Shown: positions 1 to 12,200 of the stretch, piece after piece
How the letters are laid out: each line of letters starts with the position of its first letter
Numbering within the stretch: position 1 is the first letter of the stretch
Notes under the pieces: model-generated
The model's input: the letters and a program-made list of their open reading frames with translations, nothing else
What the model was told of the DNA's origin: nothing
Database searches by the model: none
Origin: Monarcha castaneiventris obscurior
Taxonomy: Eukaryota > Chordata > Aves > Passeriformes > Monarchidae
Assembly (NCBI GenBank): GCA_026261815.1
Contig: JAMPIT010000174.1
Coordinates: 5,456,001-5,520,000 of the forward strand
Length of the DNA: 64,000 bases
Reading direction: 5' to 3'
Made by a program: the position numbers and the translations under genes

Positions 1-3000
1 CTTTTGTATTCAGAACATTTCTTCCAAATAAAAAAGGGCTTGCTCCAGATAATCTGGAATAGAACAGAGTTCTCATTTCTGCAGTGTTTTGAAAACTCTT
101 GACATTAGTTTTAATTACTGCAAGTTTCCTGGAAGCTGTTACATCTGAAGAAAATCTTGCAAGCATAGCACCTTGTAGCAGCTGGCAGTTCTCTTAAACA
201 ACCACCATGTCCAACCACACTCTTCATGGCTTGTTCGAAGGGCATTCCTCACTACACGACCACAAGTGATCCCACAGAGCTGCTGAGACCATGCAAGGTT
301 TTACACAAAACCAAGCTGTGCTACATTTTTGCACAAAAAGTGATCTCAGACACTTGGAGGTATCTTTTGGGCTGCTTTGTAGGCTAGCTTTTAAAAGGAG
401 TGTGTGATCTTGGATAAAGGCACTGCAGAAGTGCAAAGACTTATAAACTTAATCTAACCGTAGTAACACCTGCAAGTGGTTTAATGCCTTGAAAAGTCAG
501 ACTACATAAAGAATAGATTCAGACAGATTGCCCTTTTTCCTATTCCTTCCAGTGACATGATCCTTGCAGCATACAAGACTTAGTAGTCTACAGAGCTGGT
601 TTTCACTATTATCTGATGATCACATCAGTCCAAAGACACCCCAGTGTAAGTCCCATGATGTTTTGGATGCTTTGCTGCTCCCAAGTTTCACACTTCACAG
701 CTATCTTTGCCCCACACAAACAGGATGGCAGCTGCTGGGAACCCAACATCGCAGCGAGAGACAGCAAGGTACAAGCAGGCAACTCCTTCGACATCACTGC
801 CTGTCTCAGAAGGCAAAAGGCGAGCAAGAGAAAAGATGAAGAAAGCCCCTAACACAAAAATGAGTTCAGAGATAGGATCGTGGATTACAAATGTTCTCGC
901 AGCTTGATTTGAATCAGGTAGAAGTCACATTCCTCAGGGGCCAGGTAACTGCAAGGAATACCACATCCAAGGTACACAGCATTTCATCTTTGGGTGCTTA
1001 AAATGCTATTTCTTCCCCTGTTCCAACACAGTATCTTGTTGCAATAGTTGTGCATTTTCCAAAATGCTCAAGAGTCCAGGCTACTGTTTCCTTCACTCCC
1101 AGAATGGGGTTATAGATATTTTCAGACTGCTCTCTGATGCTAAGATCTCTAAAGTTCAAACTGGACATCCCATTCTCTCCAAATAACCCAGAAAGCATAA
1201 ACTCACCCATTTTCTGGGTTAGTCCTGGAACAAAATCTGATACTGGTAGTGGTCCCACTACTACAGAAGTGTCTAGGGAAGCAGCTTTACCCAAAGCACA
1301 CAACCATACCGTTCCCTGGATTCTGATCCGGAGTAAATGACAGGGTTTAGACACCATCAGTCCTAACGTAACTAGGTGGGTCCCTGAAGCTGTACGGCTA
1401 CAGACATCACCTGGCTCTAAAAAACAATATGGAAAAAACCCATATCCTCATCATGTGTGTAATGCAGCAGCATGGTGAAGTCCAAAAAACCCCTACATTT
1501 TAAGAGATCCTTCTCCAGACACCTCATGTTTTCCCACCCCTATGGCTGTGACATTGCTGAAAAACTGCTGACAGCTAGAAATCCACACACTTCTCTGAAG
1601 CCCTGTCACACGTCCTCAGGAATTGCAACACGCTTCTAACCTTGAGAAATGCAGCAAGGTATTTTAAACCACAGTTACTGTGCACACCTGGGAATACAGA
1701 GAAGAGATCCAGAGACAAGGAAAGAAAAACATGCAAACCATTTTTCGAACATAGAAGGAATGTGGAGCCTCAGATAGTAAAATAAATAGTGAGAGGCTGG
1801 AGGACTTTTTTCTGAAGATACCTCTAAAGCTGAAATTCTCTTAAGAAGTCCTCTTTTTCATACAGGTTTCTAACTTGGAGAAGTCACTTTTCAAAATTTA
1901 AGCTAATGATAAATTTTAGTTTATTAATTAAACCCTGCCTTGAGAGCATCTAAAGATGCTTGTGTATCCTTCACTGAAAAACCTGGTACTAATTTTCAGT
2001 CTCTAAAAATTGATTGGTTTCCAAACCAGTGAATTTGGTGTGTTCTGTATGTAAGTAACCCCGATACCTGAAATGAATCTTGAAGGAACAAGTGGCTTTT
2101 ACAACAAGGTAAAATGCCAAGCATTAGTAATGCTAGAAACTAATACAAATTGCTGATAGTCCTGTCGAGAGGTCTGATAAGACAGTTTTAGCAGCTGGAA
2201 ACTAACTGCACTCAGTCACTAATTGCATACATCAGGCCAGCATGAAGTATATGGTTTTGTTCTTTCTAATTAAGCTAAGTACAGACCTTTCATGTTGTGC
2301 AGTTACTTTTGGAGGGTTACTAAGAAAAATTGAAAGGTGCCTATTAACCATTGTATTTGGACATAGAGAAGGCAAGCAACTGCCACCTGCTTTTACCACA
2401 TGGTTTTGCTATATTCTTTAAGAACTTTTCAAAAAATCCTACCTTAACCAACTACACACACCTACATCAACAGGAGGGCACACTTAATGGTAAAGAAATG
2501 AGTGTCTTTTCTCAAGGAATTTGATGCAAAACCCAAGGATAAAGTGATATTTTGTGCTTTATGCCTTTTTCTTGCTCTCCTCTCTCTCTCTCCTGTCCAT
2601 GACCAGTGTTATCAGCAGTACACTAACACCTTTATTCTGCACCTAGAAGTGTTCACCTAAAAATAGAAACCCTGTTGACCTAAAAATAAAGCCCCTGTTT
2701 ACAAATTCTGTATTTAACATCAACTACAGAATTACCCATATACACACAAAGCATCCAAACTTCCCTCGGTTTAGTCTACAGACAGCTGCTCACCTCCAGG
2801 CTCGTCTCCAGGGAAACGCAGGAATGCAGGAGGTGCCCACAGGCCAGGCAGGTCAGCCCCAAAAGAGTACAAGGGTGACTGCTGGAGAACCAAACCAGCC
2901 CACAGCAGGAATGTGCCCTCACAAATGTACACACACATTCATTATAAGCTGCAATGAGCTCCGTTTCAGACAGCAGTCTGTGTCAACAAACCCCAAAAAC

Positions 3001-3289
3001 ACGTCCCCATGTGACTCAGCATCCAATGGTTACGCTTATTAGGCATGTGTAGCCAGCAAACCTAGTCATAAATCCCTTAATCACAGGTCAAAAGAGTTGT
3101 CAAAGCCTGCACTGATGGGATCAGGAAAATGCTGAAGTGTTTTAAACAAGGGACATTAGATCCTGTGGAAGAGCAAAAGTACCCAGAAGCTGCATCAGTT
3201 ATTTACAGCACCAAAGTGACCTCCTGGACCTGCACCCTAAAAAAACGTATGCGCAATTTACTTTAGAAGTTTATATGTTTAAAGCATAC

Positions 3290-3804
3290 TGGGAAATATG
3301 AAGCCACAACTGGAGTATTGTGCACAGTTCTGAGGGCCCCAGTGCAAGAGATACATGGACGTACTGCAGATAGTCCAGCAGAGGGGTGGGAGGATCTCTC
3401 CTGTGAGGAGAGGCTGGGAGAGCTGGGACTGTTCAGCCTGGAGAGGAGAAGGTTCAAGGGGATGATTTTATACATGTGTATAAAGAACTGAAGGGAGGGT
3501 GCAGAGAGGACAAAGCCAGGCTCTGCACAGCAGTGCCCAGTGACAGCAGCAGAGGTAACGGGCACAAAATGAAACACAGGAACTTCTCTCTGAACATCAG
3601 CAAACACTTTTTTTACTGTGGGGGTGACTGAGAATTTGCACAGGCTGCCCAGGAAGGCTGTGGAGCCTCCACCCTTGGAGATACTCAAAAGCCATCTGGA
3701 CTCATCACTGAGCAACCTGCTTTAGGTGGCTCTGCTTGAGCTAGGGGTTGGATTGGGTACCTCCACAGGTCCCTTCCAACCTCAATCATTCCACGATTCT
3801 GTGA
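3290..3804 (+). repeat. CR1 LINE, 3' fragment
   Basis: The 3' part of a chicken-repeat-1 (CR1) non-LTR retrotransposon in the plus orientation. It has the typical text of the 3' end: the 'gggactgttcagcctggaga' block near 3427, the 'gtgcccagtgacagcagcag' block near 3533, then 'ggtcccttccaacctcaatc' near 3768, and the terminal short repeat 'acgattctgtga' near 3793. The family is truncated at its 5' end in most copies and this one is about 0.5 kb. It is diverged and has no intact ORF. Its presence is a main reason for calling the window avian. Confidence 0.9.
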
Positions 3805-6800
3805 AATAAAAAGATGAGTTCTCTTCAATTACTGATGAGACACCTAGAACAAGTTTTAAAAGAATACATCAAACTTCATGTAAAGTGTATCTACAGGTAA
3901 AGGTCTACAGACCATCACAGAAAACTTTCTGCATTAACCTGGGATTTGTAAGAAGCTGCAACTAAACGGAATTTCAGTTTCTATTAAAATGCAAATTGGT
4001 TTTTAAAATTAGAGACAATTTTAAGTATTCTCAAGGCATGTTTAGAGAATACTACCAGTGGGGTTTTTTTCCTCATTAACACAGGCAAAAAAACATATAT
4101 AATGACCCAAGATGCAAATAGAAAGGATTTTTCAATGCAAGTGAATAAGCTGTGAATCTTTACCTTCCTTTATTCTCAGAAGCAAAAAATTTCTACATTT
4201 TCAGTCACTTAAACACCTCTGAAGATCTGGTCTTGTAAGCCACGGAATCAAATTTACTGCTCCCAGAGCATGCACCAGGAGAAAGGATTAGGTGTTCAAG
4301 AGAGAAGGGGAAACACAGCAAGAGTGCTCCCACCCACAAATACAATATTTCTGATTTGCATCTGATAACTGCTCTTTCAGTTTAGTCAAGACAAGATGAT
4401 TTACTCTGCAAATGAAACCGTACTATTAAGGTGAAGAAAAACATCCAGAACTTACTCTCGCTGAAGACTGCAGAGCCTGTTAATATTTATGAAGTCTGAA
4501 GTAGCTTCAAAGACTTCCTTACTTCATTTCCTTATGTCATAACAAAAAACAGCACTAAGTCATTAAATTTTAAGGGGAGTTCACAACTAAACTGTAACTG
4601 TTTTAGTAAATTCTGACCTCTAGGAAAAGGCCTAATCTCTTTGGTTTGTGAATGTGTGTCCTATAGCAATGGCAGTGAACACAAGGTACAAAGAGAAAAC
4701 TTGCATGTTCAGAAACTTCAAAGAGCAAAACACATACAAACCTCAAAGCACTCAACATTACGACAGAAGCACTACATTTGTTGTCTGTATTTCTGTGCAC
4801 AGATTATTTCATGGATTAACCTGCCAGGTTAAGGGCAGTGGGCAGAGAGAAAATCTGTTTAGAAAAACCCTGATTAAGCACTTACTGTCAAAACCTTTCC
4901 CTCTGATCAAACTCTGTGTCATAAAAATAACACATTAGAGAAAGTGATCTCTCCTCCTAGCATGGATGCTGCCATGCAGATATTATTTAGCTGAGAAAAA
5001 TCTATGTAGGAAAGAAATAGAACCAGTGTTACAGGATAAAGCTAGAAAATTGTGTATTTTATTTGGGCCTGACACAGTCAGGTTTGGACAAGAGAGCCTC
5101 CAACTCAAGATGACAGAGTTTTCTGCACATAATACTGGAGTATTTTGGTTATAGCCAGGGCTTTCAGGACTTTGAAATTAGAAAGTATTGCTGCTAAGCC
5201 TGATAAATACTGGGGGTAACGAGAGGGAGTGAGGGACCATGACAAGCCATTGAATAGCTACACAGCTTTAACCCAGAAAAGTCGGTGAGGCATATATTGC
5301 CCTTGACTCAAGCCTTCCTGAACAGTATTTATTACCCAAACCTATAAAAAGCAAAACATCAGGAAATGTGATCTATTACTCCTTAAATAAAAAATTATTC
5401 ACTGTAAAATTCTTAATGGGACCATATGTTACACAAAACACAGACTGGTGTTCAAGAATCCCTATAGATTTGGTGGTGATTCAGTCAAAAAATAAAATAC
5501 GAATTTTCAGCAGACAAAATAAGGAGAAATGGGATCTTTGTTATTCTTCCAACAGATCTGTCATCGCTTTGAGGGCTAAACAGTTAATGCTTCTCCCTCG
5601 CTTTGAAGTCTCTGTATTTATGATTGAATACTCAAGTATCAGAGTGATGCTGAAGACACACCCCATATATGTAGTACCACATGTATGTACTCTGTATGTA
5701 TCCACAGACAATGCTTCACACCCAGGACCTATACCTGACCTTTGACAGCAGCACTAATCACTTCTCAGACACTGCAAATGTTCCCTTACTAAAATAAAGT
5801 ATTCCAGCTGATTTATTTTCTTTTCCCATGTCTCAAACAACACCGAATCTCTCTGGCATGCAATAGTGCCCCAGACATTCATTCTTACAATGAACTTCTA
5901 TTCTTATAAGCTTTCAATACCACTCATGGGAAGAGAAGGGAACAGTTTCTCCTGTAAATCACTAGGAATTAGTTTCCAGCCAGGAAGACAGCAGGGCCGC
6001 CAGTCAGCCCCCTGATTCTGCCTCTTCAGTTGCGATCTCCCTTCCACCAGTCTCTTTGAAACCTGGTCCCACAAAAGAGCAGAGCCAGGACAGGCTTTTC
6101 CCAGCTGCTGCCCTTAATTCCTCCCACCCTCACAGGTACTGATGTCAGGTCTCCAGGATACAGCAATGCTGGCAAGGCGTCAGGCAGGAGGTCAAAGCCT
6201 GGGTGATGCCTTCACCCAGAGCAGAAGCTGTACCAAGGAACGGCACACATACCTCCAAACAGCAGCAGCCAACCCCATGCCACTTGAGAGCCACCTCCTG
6301 ACCAAGGACATGCTGAGCACATCAGGTCTCAATAGTGCCACAGTTAAACGAGAAAAAATACAAAACCAAACCCATCAGTCTGATACTTGAACTCAGGTTA
6401 GCCCCACCTACCACCACCCAAAACCAGCTCCAAGAGCTTACCTGCAGAGCTGGATGCACGACATGGCTCATTTCAGTTTAATCTGGCATCTCAGCCCAAA
6501 ACCACCTTTATTAGGGCAGAGGGATGAGCCAAACATTCTTGTGGCCACCACATGAAAAATCGTGAAACATAACTCAGGCTTTCATGGAATTTTGCACAAT
6601 GTGGAGTCATAACAACACCAATTTTATATTTTATCCGTTTCAGAAATAGTAGCTTAACTGTCAGCTTCAGAAGAACATGGACTATGACTAAAAAAAGCCC
6701 TCCCTTTCTGAATAACTAGATGTGGTATTTGATAACAAAATATGGCATTTAAAAAAGTAGTTAAGCTCGCAGTTCTAATTCTGTGGAATGAAACTATTTA

Positions 6801-7429
6801 TCACATGTTAAAAGCAAAGGCAGGATATTGCCAGATAGTGCAAAGCACAGGGACCTGGGAGCCCTGCTTTATTAAATATTTCCTCTCCCCACCCACATCT
6901 CAACCACCACTGGAAATGTGATACCCGAGAACTTCTCCATCATTCATTCCATAATCACACAAGCTTAGCAGTACCACATCTACTCACCTACAACTCCTGA
7001 GCGGCAGCAACAAGGCATGACACAAAAACATGACAAAAAGCTGTAATTTCCCATTTGCCCCATTTGTACACACAAGCCCATCGATGACCCACAGAAGCAC
7101 GGAGAAGGCCACAAAATGTATGCATACCTATTGACCTGTCTGAAGGAGTCCAGGCTGACAGCCTGGATTGCAAAACAGCCATTTACCATGCCATCCTCTC
7201 TGTCTCCTTGCAAGTAAGCTCTCCAGCAGCATTCCTCTGCTCCTACTGCTCCAACACTCCCGTGCCTCATTGCTCCCCACCAAGATGCATCCACACTCTG
7301 CATCTGAAGGATGCTGGCTGCTATTTAACATGAACATGCGGCTAGACCTGAACTCAGCTAGGCTCAGCTACCGCTCAGGAATCAAACCTCACACCAGAAC
7401 CCGCATTCCTAGCTCTTACTGCTAAATCG
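3805..7429. other. Non-coding, nothing recognised
   Basis: AT-rich single-copy-looking DNA between the CR1 tail and the CpG island. Short open frames such as 5368-5745 (+) and 6142-6390 (+) have no recognisable domain, no strong initiation context and no flanking gene structure. GC content rises from about 7150 towards the island. Confidence 0.4.
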
Positions 7430-8118
7430 GATGCCACCCAGCTGCCACCCCGGCCGGGGGCGGGAGGAGGTAAAGGAGGGTGTGACGCAGCTCGCAGCGC
7501 TGCTCCCTCGCCAAGGGAGATCCCTGCTCGCAGCCGGGGAACACCGCCGAGCAGAGCCAACGGCCGGGAGCGCGGCTCTCCCAGCGGCAGGCACCGGCAG
7601 CCACCACACCGTCCCCGAGACCGTAACTGGGGAGCCCAGATAGGTCGGGCTGCGTGTGCACACGAGGATGTGACCTTTACCGGGTTCACCGCCGCCCCAT
7701 GCGCTGTGTTTACTACAGCCGGTGCCTCCTTGCTGGTGGCGGCGATGCCACCGCCTGTCCCCGCATCCCAGGGCGGCTCCTCCGTGCAGGAGCGGCGCGG
7801 GGAGGAGAGGAGGGCCACTGCTCCGCCCGGGAAGCAGGGAGGGGGCAGCCGGACACCCCCTGCGCGCTCGGGGACGGTGTCCCGTGTGCCGCAACCGCCC
7901 GGACAGCTGGGCCACCGGCCGAGACCTCCGTTGGCTGCCCCGCAACCCCCCGGTCCGCCCCTTCCCCCAGCCCCGGGAGAGCCGAACAAAAGGGAACGGA
8001 GGGACCAGGAGACAGAAGCCCCCTCTCGAGGGTCCCCGCCCGGGGGTGGCGAGAGGCACCGCGCCCCGCACGCAACCCTGCCCCGGGGAGGTGGCGCCGG
8101 GCTAGTGTGTAAAGGTAC

Positions 8119-8183
8119 AGACACACACACACACAAAAAAAATATCATTATTATTATTATTACTGTTATTATTATTATTATTC
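8119..8183. repeat. CA and ATT microsatellites beside the splice donor
   Basis: A short (CA)n run at about 8119-8134 and an A run are followed by an interrupted ATT trinucleotide array at about 8143-8182. They form an AT-rich interruption in the CpG island, just inside the putative intron on the minus strand, about 20 bases from the proposed donor. Confidence 0.85.
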
Positions 8184-8210
8184 CCCCGAGACGGCCGGCG
8201 CGGCACTCAC

Positions 8211-8800
8211 CCTGCTCGGAAATCGGAGCAAACTCTCATTCACGCTCCCCCGCCGTGCCCAGGCCGCCGGAGCCAGGCGACGCCCCGAGAGCCGCCCGCC
8301 GCTGCGCTGAGCGGGGCCGGGCGCTGCCGGGGCCGGGCGCGCCGGCTCAGCCCGGACAAAGCGCGGCGCGGCTGCGGGCGAGGCGGCAGCAGGTGCCCGT
8401 GCGCCGCCGCGGCCGTGCCGAGCGCCCCGCGCAGCCGCCGCCGCCCAGCGCCCGAGCCGCTCGCCGGGGCCGCGCTGCGCGCCCCCCCCCCCCGGCGGCC
8501 CCGCGGCGGGAGCCCGCAGAGGCGGGGGCGGGCGGAGCCGGCGGGCGGGCTCTGGGCGGTGCGGCACGGCCCGGCCCGGCCAGCCCGGCCCGCAGCGGCG
8601 GCAGCGCACAGCGAGGCGCCTCGCCGGTCGCAGCCCGCTCGGGACCGGAGGCGGGTCCCGGTCTCGCGGCCCGGCCGGCGCGGCGCCCGCCGGATCTGCG
8701 CAGAGCGGCAGCGAGCAGCCCCCCGGCCCCGCCGGCGCGCACCTGCCCCGCGCCCCGCCGGAGCCCGGAGCTCGCCTGCGGAGGAGTCCAGACGCCCAGC
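8211..8800 (-). other. Probable untranslated first exon, minus strand (GRAMD4 by synteny)
   Basis: Read on the minus strand, the sequence GAGCAGG is followed directly by GTGAGTG, a near-perfect vertebrate 5' splice site; the exon would end at plus-strand base 8211. The upstream limit (about 8800) is a guess, since the start site inside a TATA-less CpG island cannot be read. No ATG-led conserved peptide is visible ahead of the donor, so the exon is probably 5' UTR. In mammals GRAMD4 lies next to and divergent from CELSR1, which matches this position and direction. That identification rests on gene order alone, because no GRAMD4 coding exon was recognised. A second possible donor on the same strand (CAG then GTGCGC) lies near 8740. 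Confidence 0.4.
8481..8493 (+). repeat. C homopolymer in the CpG island
   Basis: A run of about 12-13 cytosines (guanines on the minus strand) inside the island. Such runs can form G-quadruplex or i-motif structures and are frequent sites of length error in sequencing, so frames crossing this point should not be trusted. Confidence 0.8.
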
Positions 8801-9299
8801 AGGCAAGACCCTCCCCTGCGCTGGCTGCCTGCGGTGCGGCAGCGGTGGGCACCGCACGCCGCAGTGCCCGCAGCGGGGCTGCGCTGCCCGAGCGTGCGAG
8901 CCGCCGCACGGCTGTACCGCGGTGCGGTGTGCGGGCAGCCCTGCCCTGCCTCGGGCCGGACCCTGAGCCCCGCAGGGTCGCGGCTTCGTCTTTCTCCGGG
9001 CTTGGCGAATGCACCGAAACGGTGTCAGCCTTGCCAGTGCTTTGCTACGATCGTAGGAATCGTGTTGCCGGAGTTCAGTGCGCTCCGGTTAACCGGGGGC
9101 TGCAGGCCAAGGCTGGGCCGGGGCAGGGCTGGGGGCCGCAGCCTGGCACTGCCTGCAGCGGGGCAGCGGGGCCCACGGGCTGGGCTGGCCGTCTGCAGCC
9201 CGACAGCGCACATGTTGAGGAGCCCAGGCCCTCAGGGAAGGAAGGGATTATCCTGTATACAGACCCCCCTCTGTGCCAACACTCTGTGAGGTTGCTAAT

Positions 9300-12200
9300 T
9301 ATTTAGTAAGTGTATAGGGCTGTAAACCGTCTTCATGCACTGTTTATTGTGTTTTGTGTTGCTTGTCGTTAACCCTGATCTTTTTTCCATAGCTTAAGAA
9401 ATACAGGGAGTATATGCTGTAAGAAACCCTTTTATTTCTCATTCCTCTCACCTCCAGTCTCACGGGTTTGGTGATGCAGGGGCTGCCTAACCGAGTGGCT
9501 GCTGTGCAGCGTAAGCAATATTATACGATTTTGTAATAGATTTGTCTACCTCAGCGTACGCCTCTAGCGCAATGGAGATGAGCTGTGGTTTGCTGTGCGG
9601 CATCCTCCAGCGAGCCCCTGGAGAGGGTGGCCCTGTCTCCACTGCTTATCTCCAGCAGATTTGTCCATTTGCAGGGTGGTGATTGATGGCATGTTCTGTG
9701 CTCACCAGCATCATTGTATTTCACGTCATCTCATGCCCTTTGCATGCTGGCTCTGTAACTCTTTATTTTTTGATATCAAGAATTTATGAATCAAAAGATG
9801 GGGGAGTGTGGAGGCTGAGTCAGATTGTGAAAAAGGAAAGCCAAGAGAGAGTGTGCAATTGCATATCACATTTACAAACATGGTTTCATTCATCTCCATA
9901 TGTTGCTCCTGTTACTACTAATAAAGCTCTGGTTTCTCAGATTGGAGCTTCACTGGGAGCACCGATCTTCCTGGGGTTTTTGCTCTATAGCCTCCATAGT
10001 ATTTGTGTTACAATATGTTATTTTCCTGATTATGTTTTCATTATATTAACACGTTAATATCAGAAAGAATTTGATAATATGAATGTACTTCCCACACACT
10101 CCCTCTCGTTCCTATTATTTGATGTGCAAAGGAATGACAGATTACTTACAGGCAGCAATTTCTTTCCCTCTATACTGGTTAAATTTCCTAATTATAAAAG
10201 CAAAAAAAAGCTTTTTTTCCCGAGTACTTACCCCTGTTTCCTTCCTCTTTCTTTCCTCGTTTTACTAATAATAGCCAAATCCATCATGGTGATTTTGGAG
10301 CTGCAGGAAATTTACCTTTGTCTACTGAAAGATTTCTACAGAGGCCTCTATAGGCAAAGGGAGACAGAGAGAAAGGTCTACTTTAAGCAGAATGGTGTCT
10401 GGGGTTTTCTTCCCCAGCAGGGAGGTACAACTGTGGAGTGTGCAGTAATTAATTTAATCCAACATTGAGAGAGAAGGAAGAATGATTGTATTGGGAAAGA
10501 GGATTTTTTTAAAGTATCAGATGTAAGATTTAAGCAGCAATTTCAATGACCTTTGTGTTTTTTGTTTCAGACAAAAGGCAGCAACCTAGTACAAGGGTAT
10601 CATTATCTTCTCTCAGTGTCATCCTTTGTTCTCCTTGGGATTAGCCTCTCACTTCCTAGGGTTTGGCTCTGTCCCTTGTTGGGACAGCGGCACCTCTCAT
10701 CTGTGACTTTGAGAAGTGCTGTACTGGCAGGTGATTTTTTTTCCACTGCTTATTTCACATTTGCTCTGCTGTGCACAGTCTTTTTTTCTTCTTATGACCC
10801 TTCTTATGAGTCTCTCTTTTCTGTGTCTTATTTATGCTTCAGTATTTCTGCCATACCATTGTGCTCCTTACTTTACCCTCCTTCTCTCTCTGCTTTTTGT
10901 CCATTCATGTCTTTTCTCTCATTTTTGTTCCCTTTCGTATATCTTCTTCTTACATCTCTTTTTTTCTCCTCTGTCATTCTTTTTATACCCTCTCCTGCTC
11001 TCTCCTTTCTGACATCTTACTTCTGTCCGCTGCCTTACTCTACCTTCCTCTTGACATTTTTTCTCCAAGCTGCTCCTTTGATCACTGTCCTTTTCCTCCT
11101 TTACATTTACATATATTTTACTTAAATATTGCATACATATGTATATACATCTGTCTCCACATCTTCCATTCTCCAGCTGAATCAAAGAAATTACTCATGT
11201 TGATAGCCTGATCCTATTTCATCCCTTTCTCAGCACCTGAAATACACTGCTCCTGCTCTCCCTCAAACATACGTGTTGGGTAGACTGAAGGATTGAGTAT
11301 GGGGAAATGTTCCTAAATTCAGAAGTGTACTTAAGAAAGCATCTTTCTCAGGCTGCACTGTGAGCAGAGCAGCTGTTGTGCTCCCACTGACAGTACCAGA
11401 GGAGGACTTTAAGCCCCTTGAACTCAAGGACATAATGACATTCTTTTTACATTTTTCAATTTCAGGTTTTTTGTAATGAAAAGACTATAATTTTAAATGA
11501 GGGACACTGCCATATCTTTGAGTTATCTCTTGGATGCTGGGCTGACCCAAAATAAGACCTCACAAAACGTTTTCCTTTTCTTCCCACAATTGTTTTGTTT
11601 TATGCATTTCTTAAGCCACTTTTGTGCAGTTATTGGGAGAGAAATGCTTTCTCCTCATCAGAGCTAAGCTCTTCCTCTGAAAAGGGTTCTGTGTGGGGTG
11701 AGACTGGGATCTCAGCTTGTCAGCTTCCCTTTTTTCTGGAGCCAGAGGGAGAGGAGAGAGCTGTGACTGCAGGATCATATGCGTTGGGTGGGAGATGGAA
11801 GAATAGATGCATAATTCGAAAATGCTACGTTAACCTCAGGGGTGGGGGGAAGAGTTGTTTAGTAATTTTTCCCCTTGACTATCACTGACTACAAACACCG
11901 TCATTGGGGATCAAAGGCAATTGTTAGATTTCGCTATTTAAATAAGAGTCTTAGTTTTGAAAAATATAATTTATTATTTAACTACTTTTTTTGTTGTTCA
12001 AAGAGCTTACTACTAACTGGCTGAAATGAAAACAGCTCCATCCCACGGATTCCACCTCCGCTTTCTGGCAGCTTACCTGACTCATAAAGAGAGTGGGGGG
12101 TTTTATATGCCACCTACATCAACTCAACATTTTCCTTTTGTGGTGAGACTTAATCACCACCCTTGTCATATTATTTCATCGACCCTCTTGGAGTAGGAAT

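Larger units (their letters stand above)
1..7430. other. Non-coding DNA, probably intron of the leftward gene
   Basis: No convincing coding exon was seen on either strand. The sequence is AT-rich with stop codons in all frames, and the only recognisable element is the CR1 tail at about 3290-3804. If the minus-strand donor at 8205-8210 is used, this stretch is the first intron of the gene whose promoter lies in the 7.4-9.2 kb CpG island. A 119-codon open frame on the minus strand (998-1357) resembles nothing I know and is treated as chance. Confidence 0.5.
7430..9240. promoter_or_regulatory. CpG island promoter of the leftward gene
   Basis: A sharply bounded stretch of very GC- and CpG-rich sequence, densest from about 8190 to 8960, flanked on both sides by AT-rich DNA. 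It holds several GC-box-like GGGCGG cores, no obvious TATA box and a C run near 8481. CpG islands of this size in vertebrates normally mark constitutive or developmental promoters. Long open frames cross it on both strands (for example 7670-9289 +), but they are arginine/proline/alanine-rich products of base composition. The orientation is inferred from the minus-strand donor at 8205-8210. Bidirectional activity cannot be excluded. Confidence 0.75.

Noticed and set aside
998..1357. 119-codon minus-strand open frame considered as a GRAMD4 or other exon
   Set aside because: No similarity to GRAMD4 or any family I know, and the length is within chance expectation.
3263..3715. 150-codon minus-strand open frame
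   Set aside because: It is antisense to the CR1 repeat and is not a gene.
7670..9289. 539-codon open frame on the plus strand, with large overlapping frames on the minus strand
   Set aside because: It lies in a CpG island where stop codons are rare. The product is arginine/proline/alanine-rich with no domain, and open frames exist in several phases and both strands at once.
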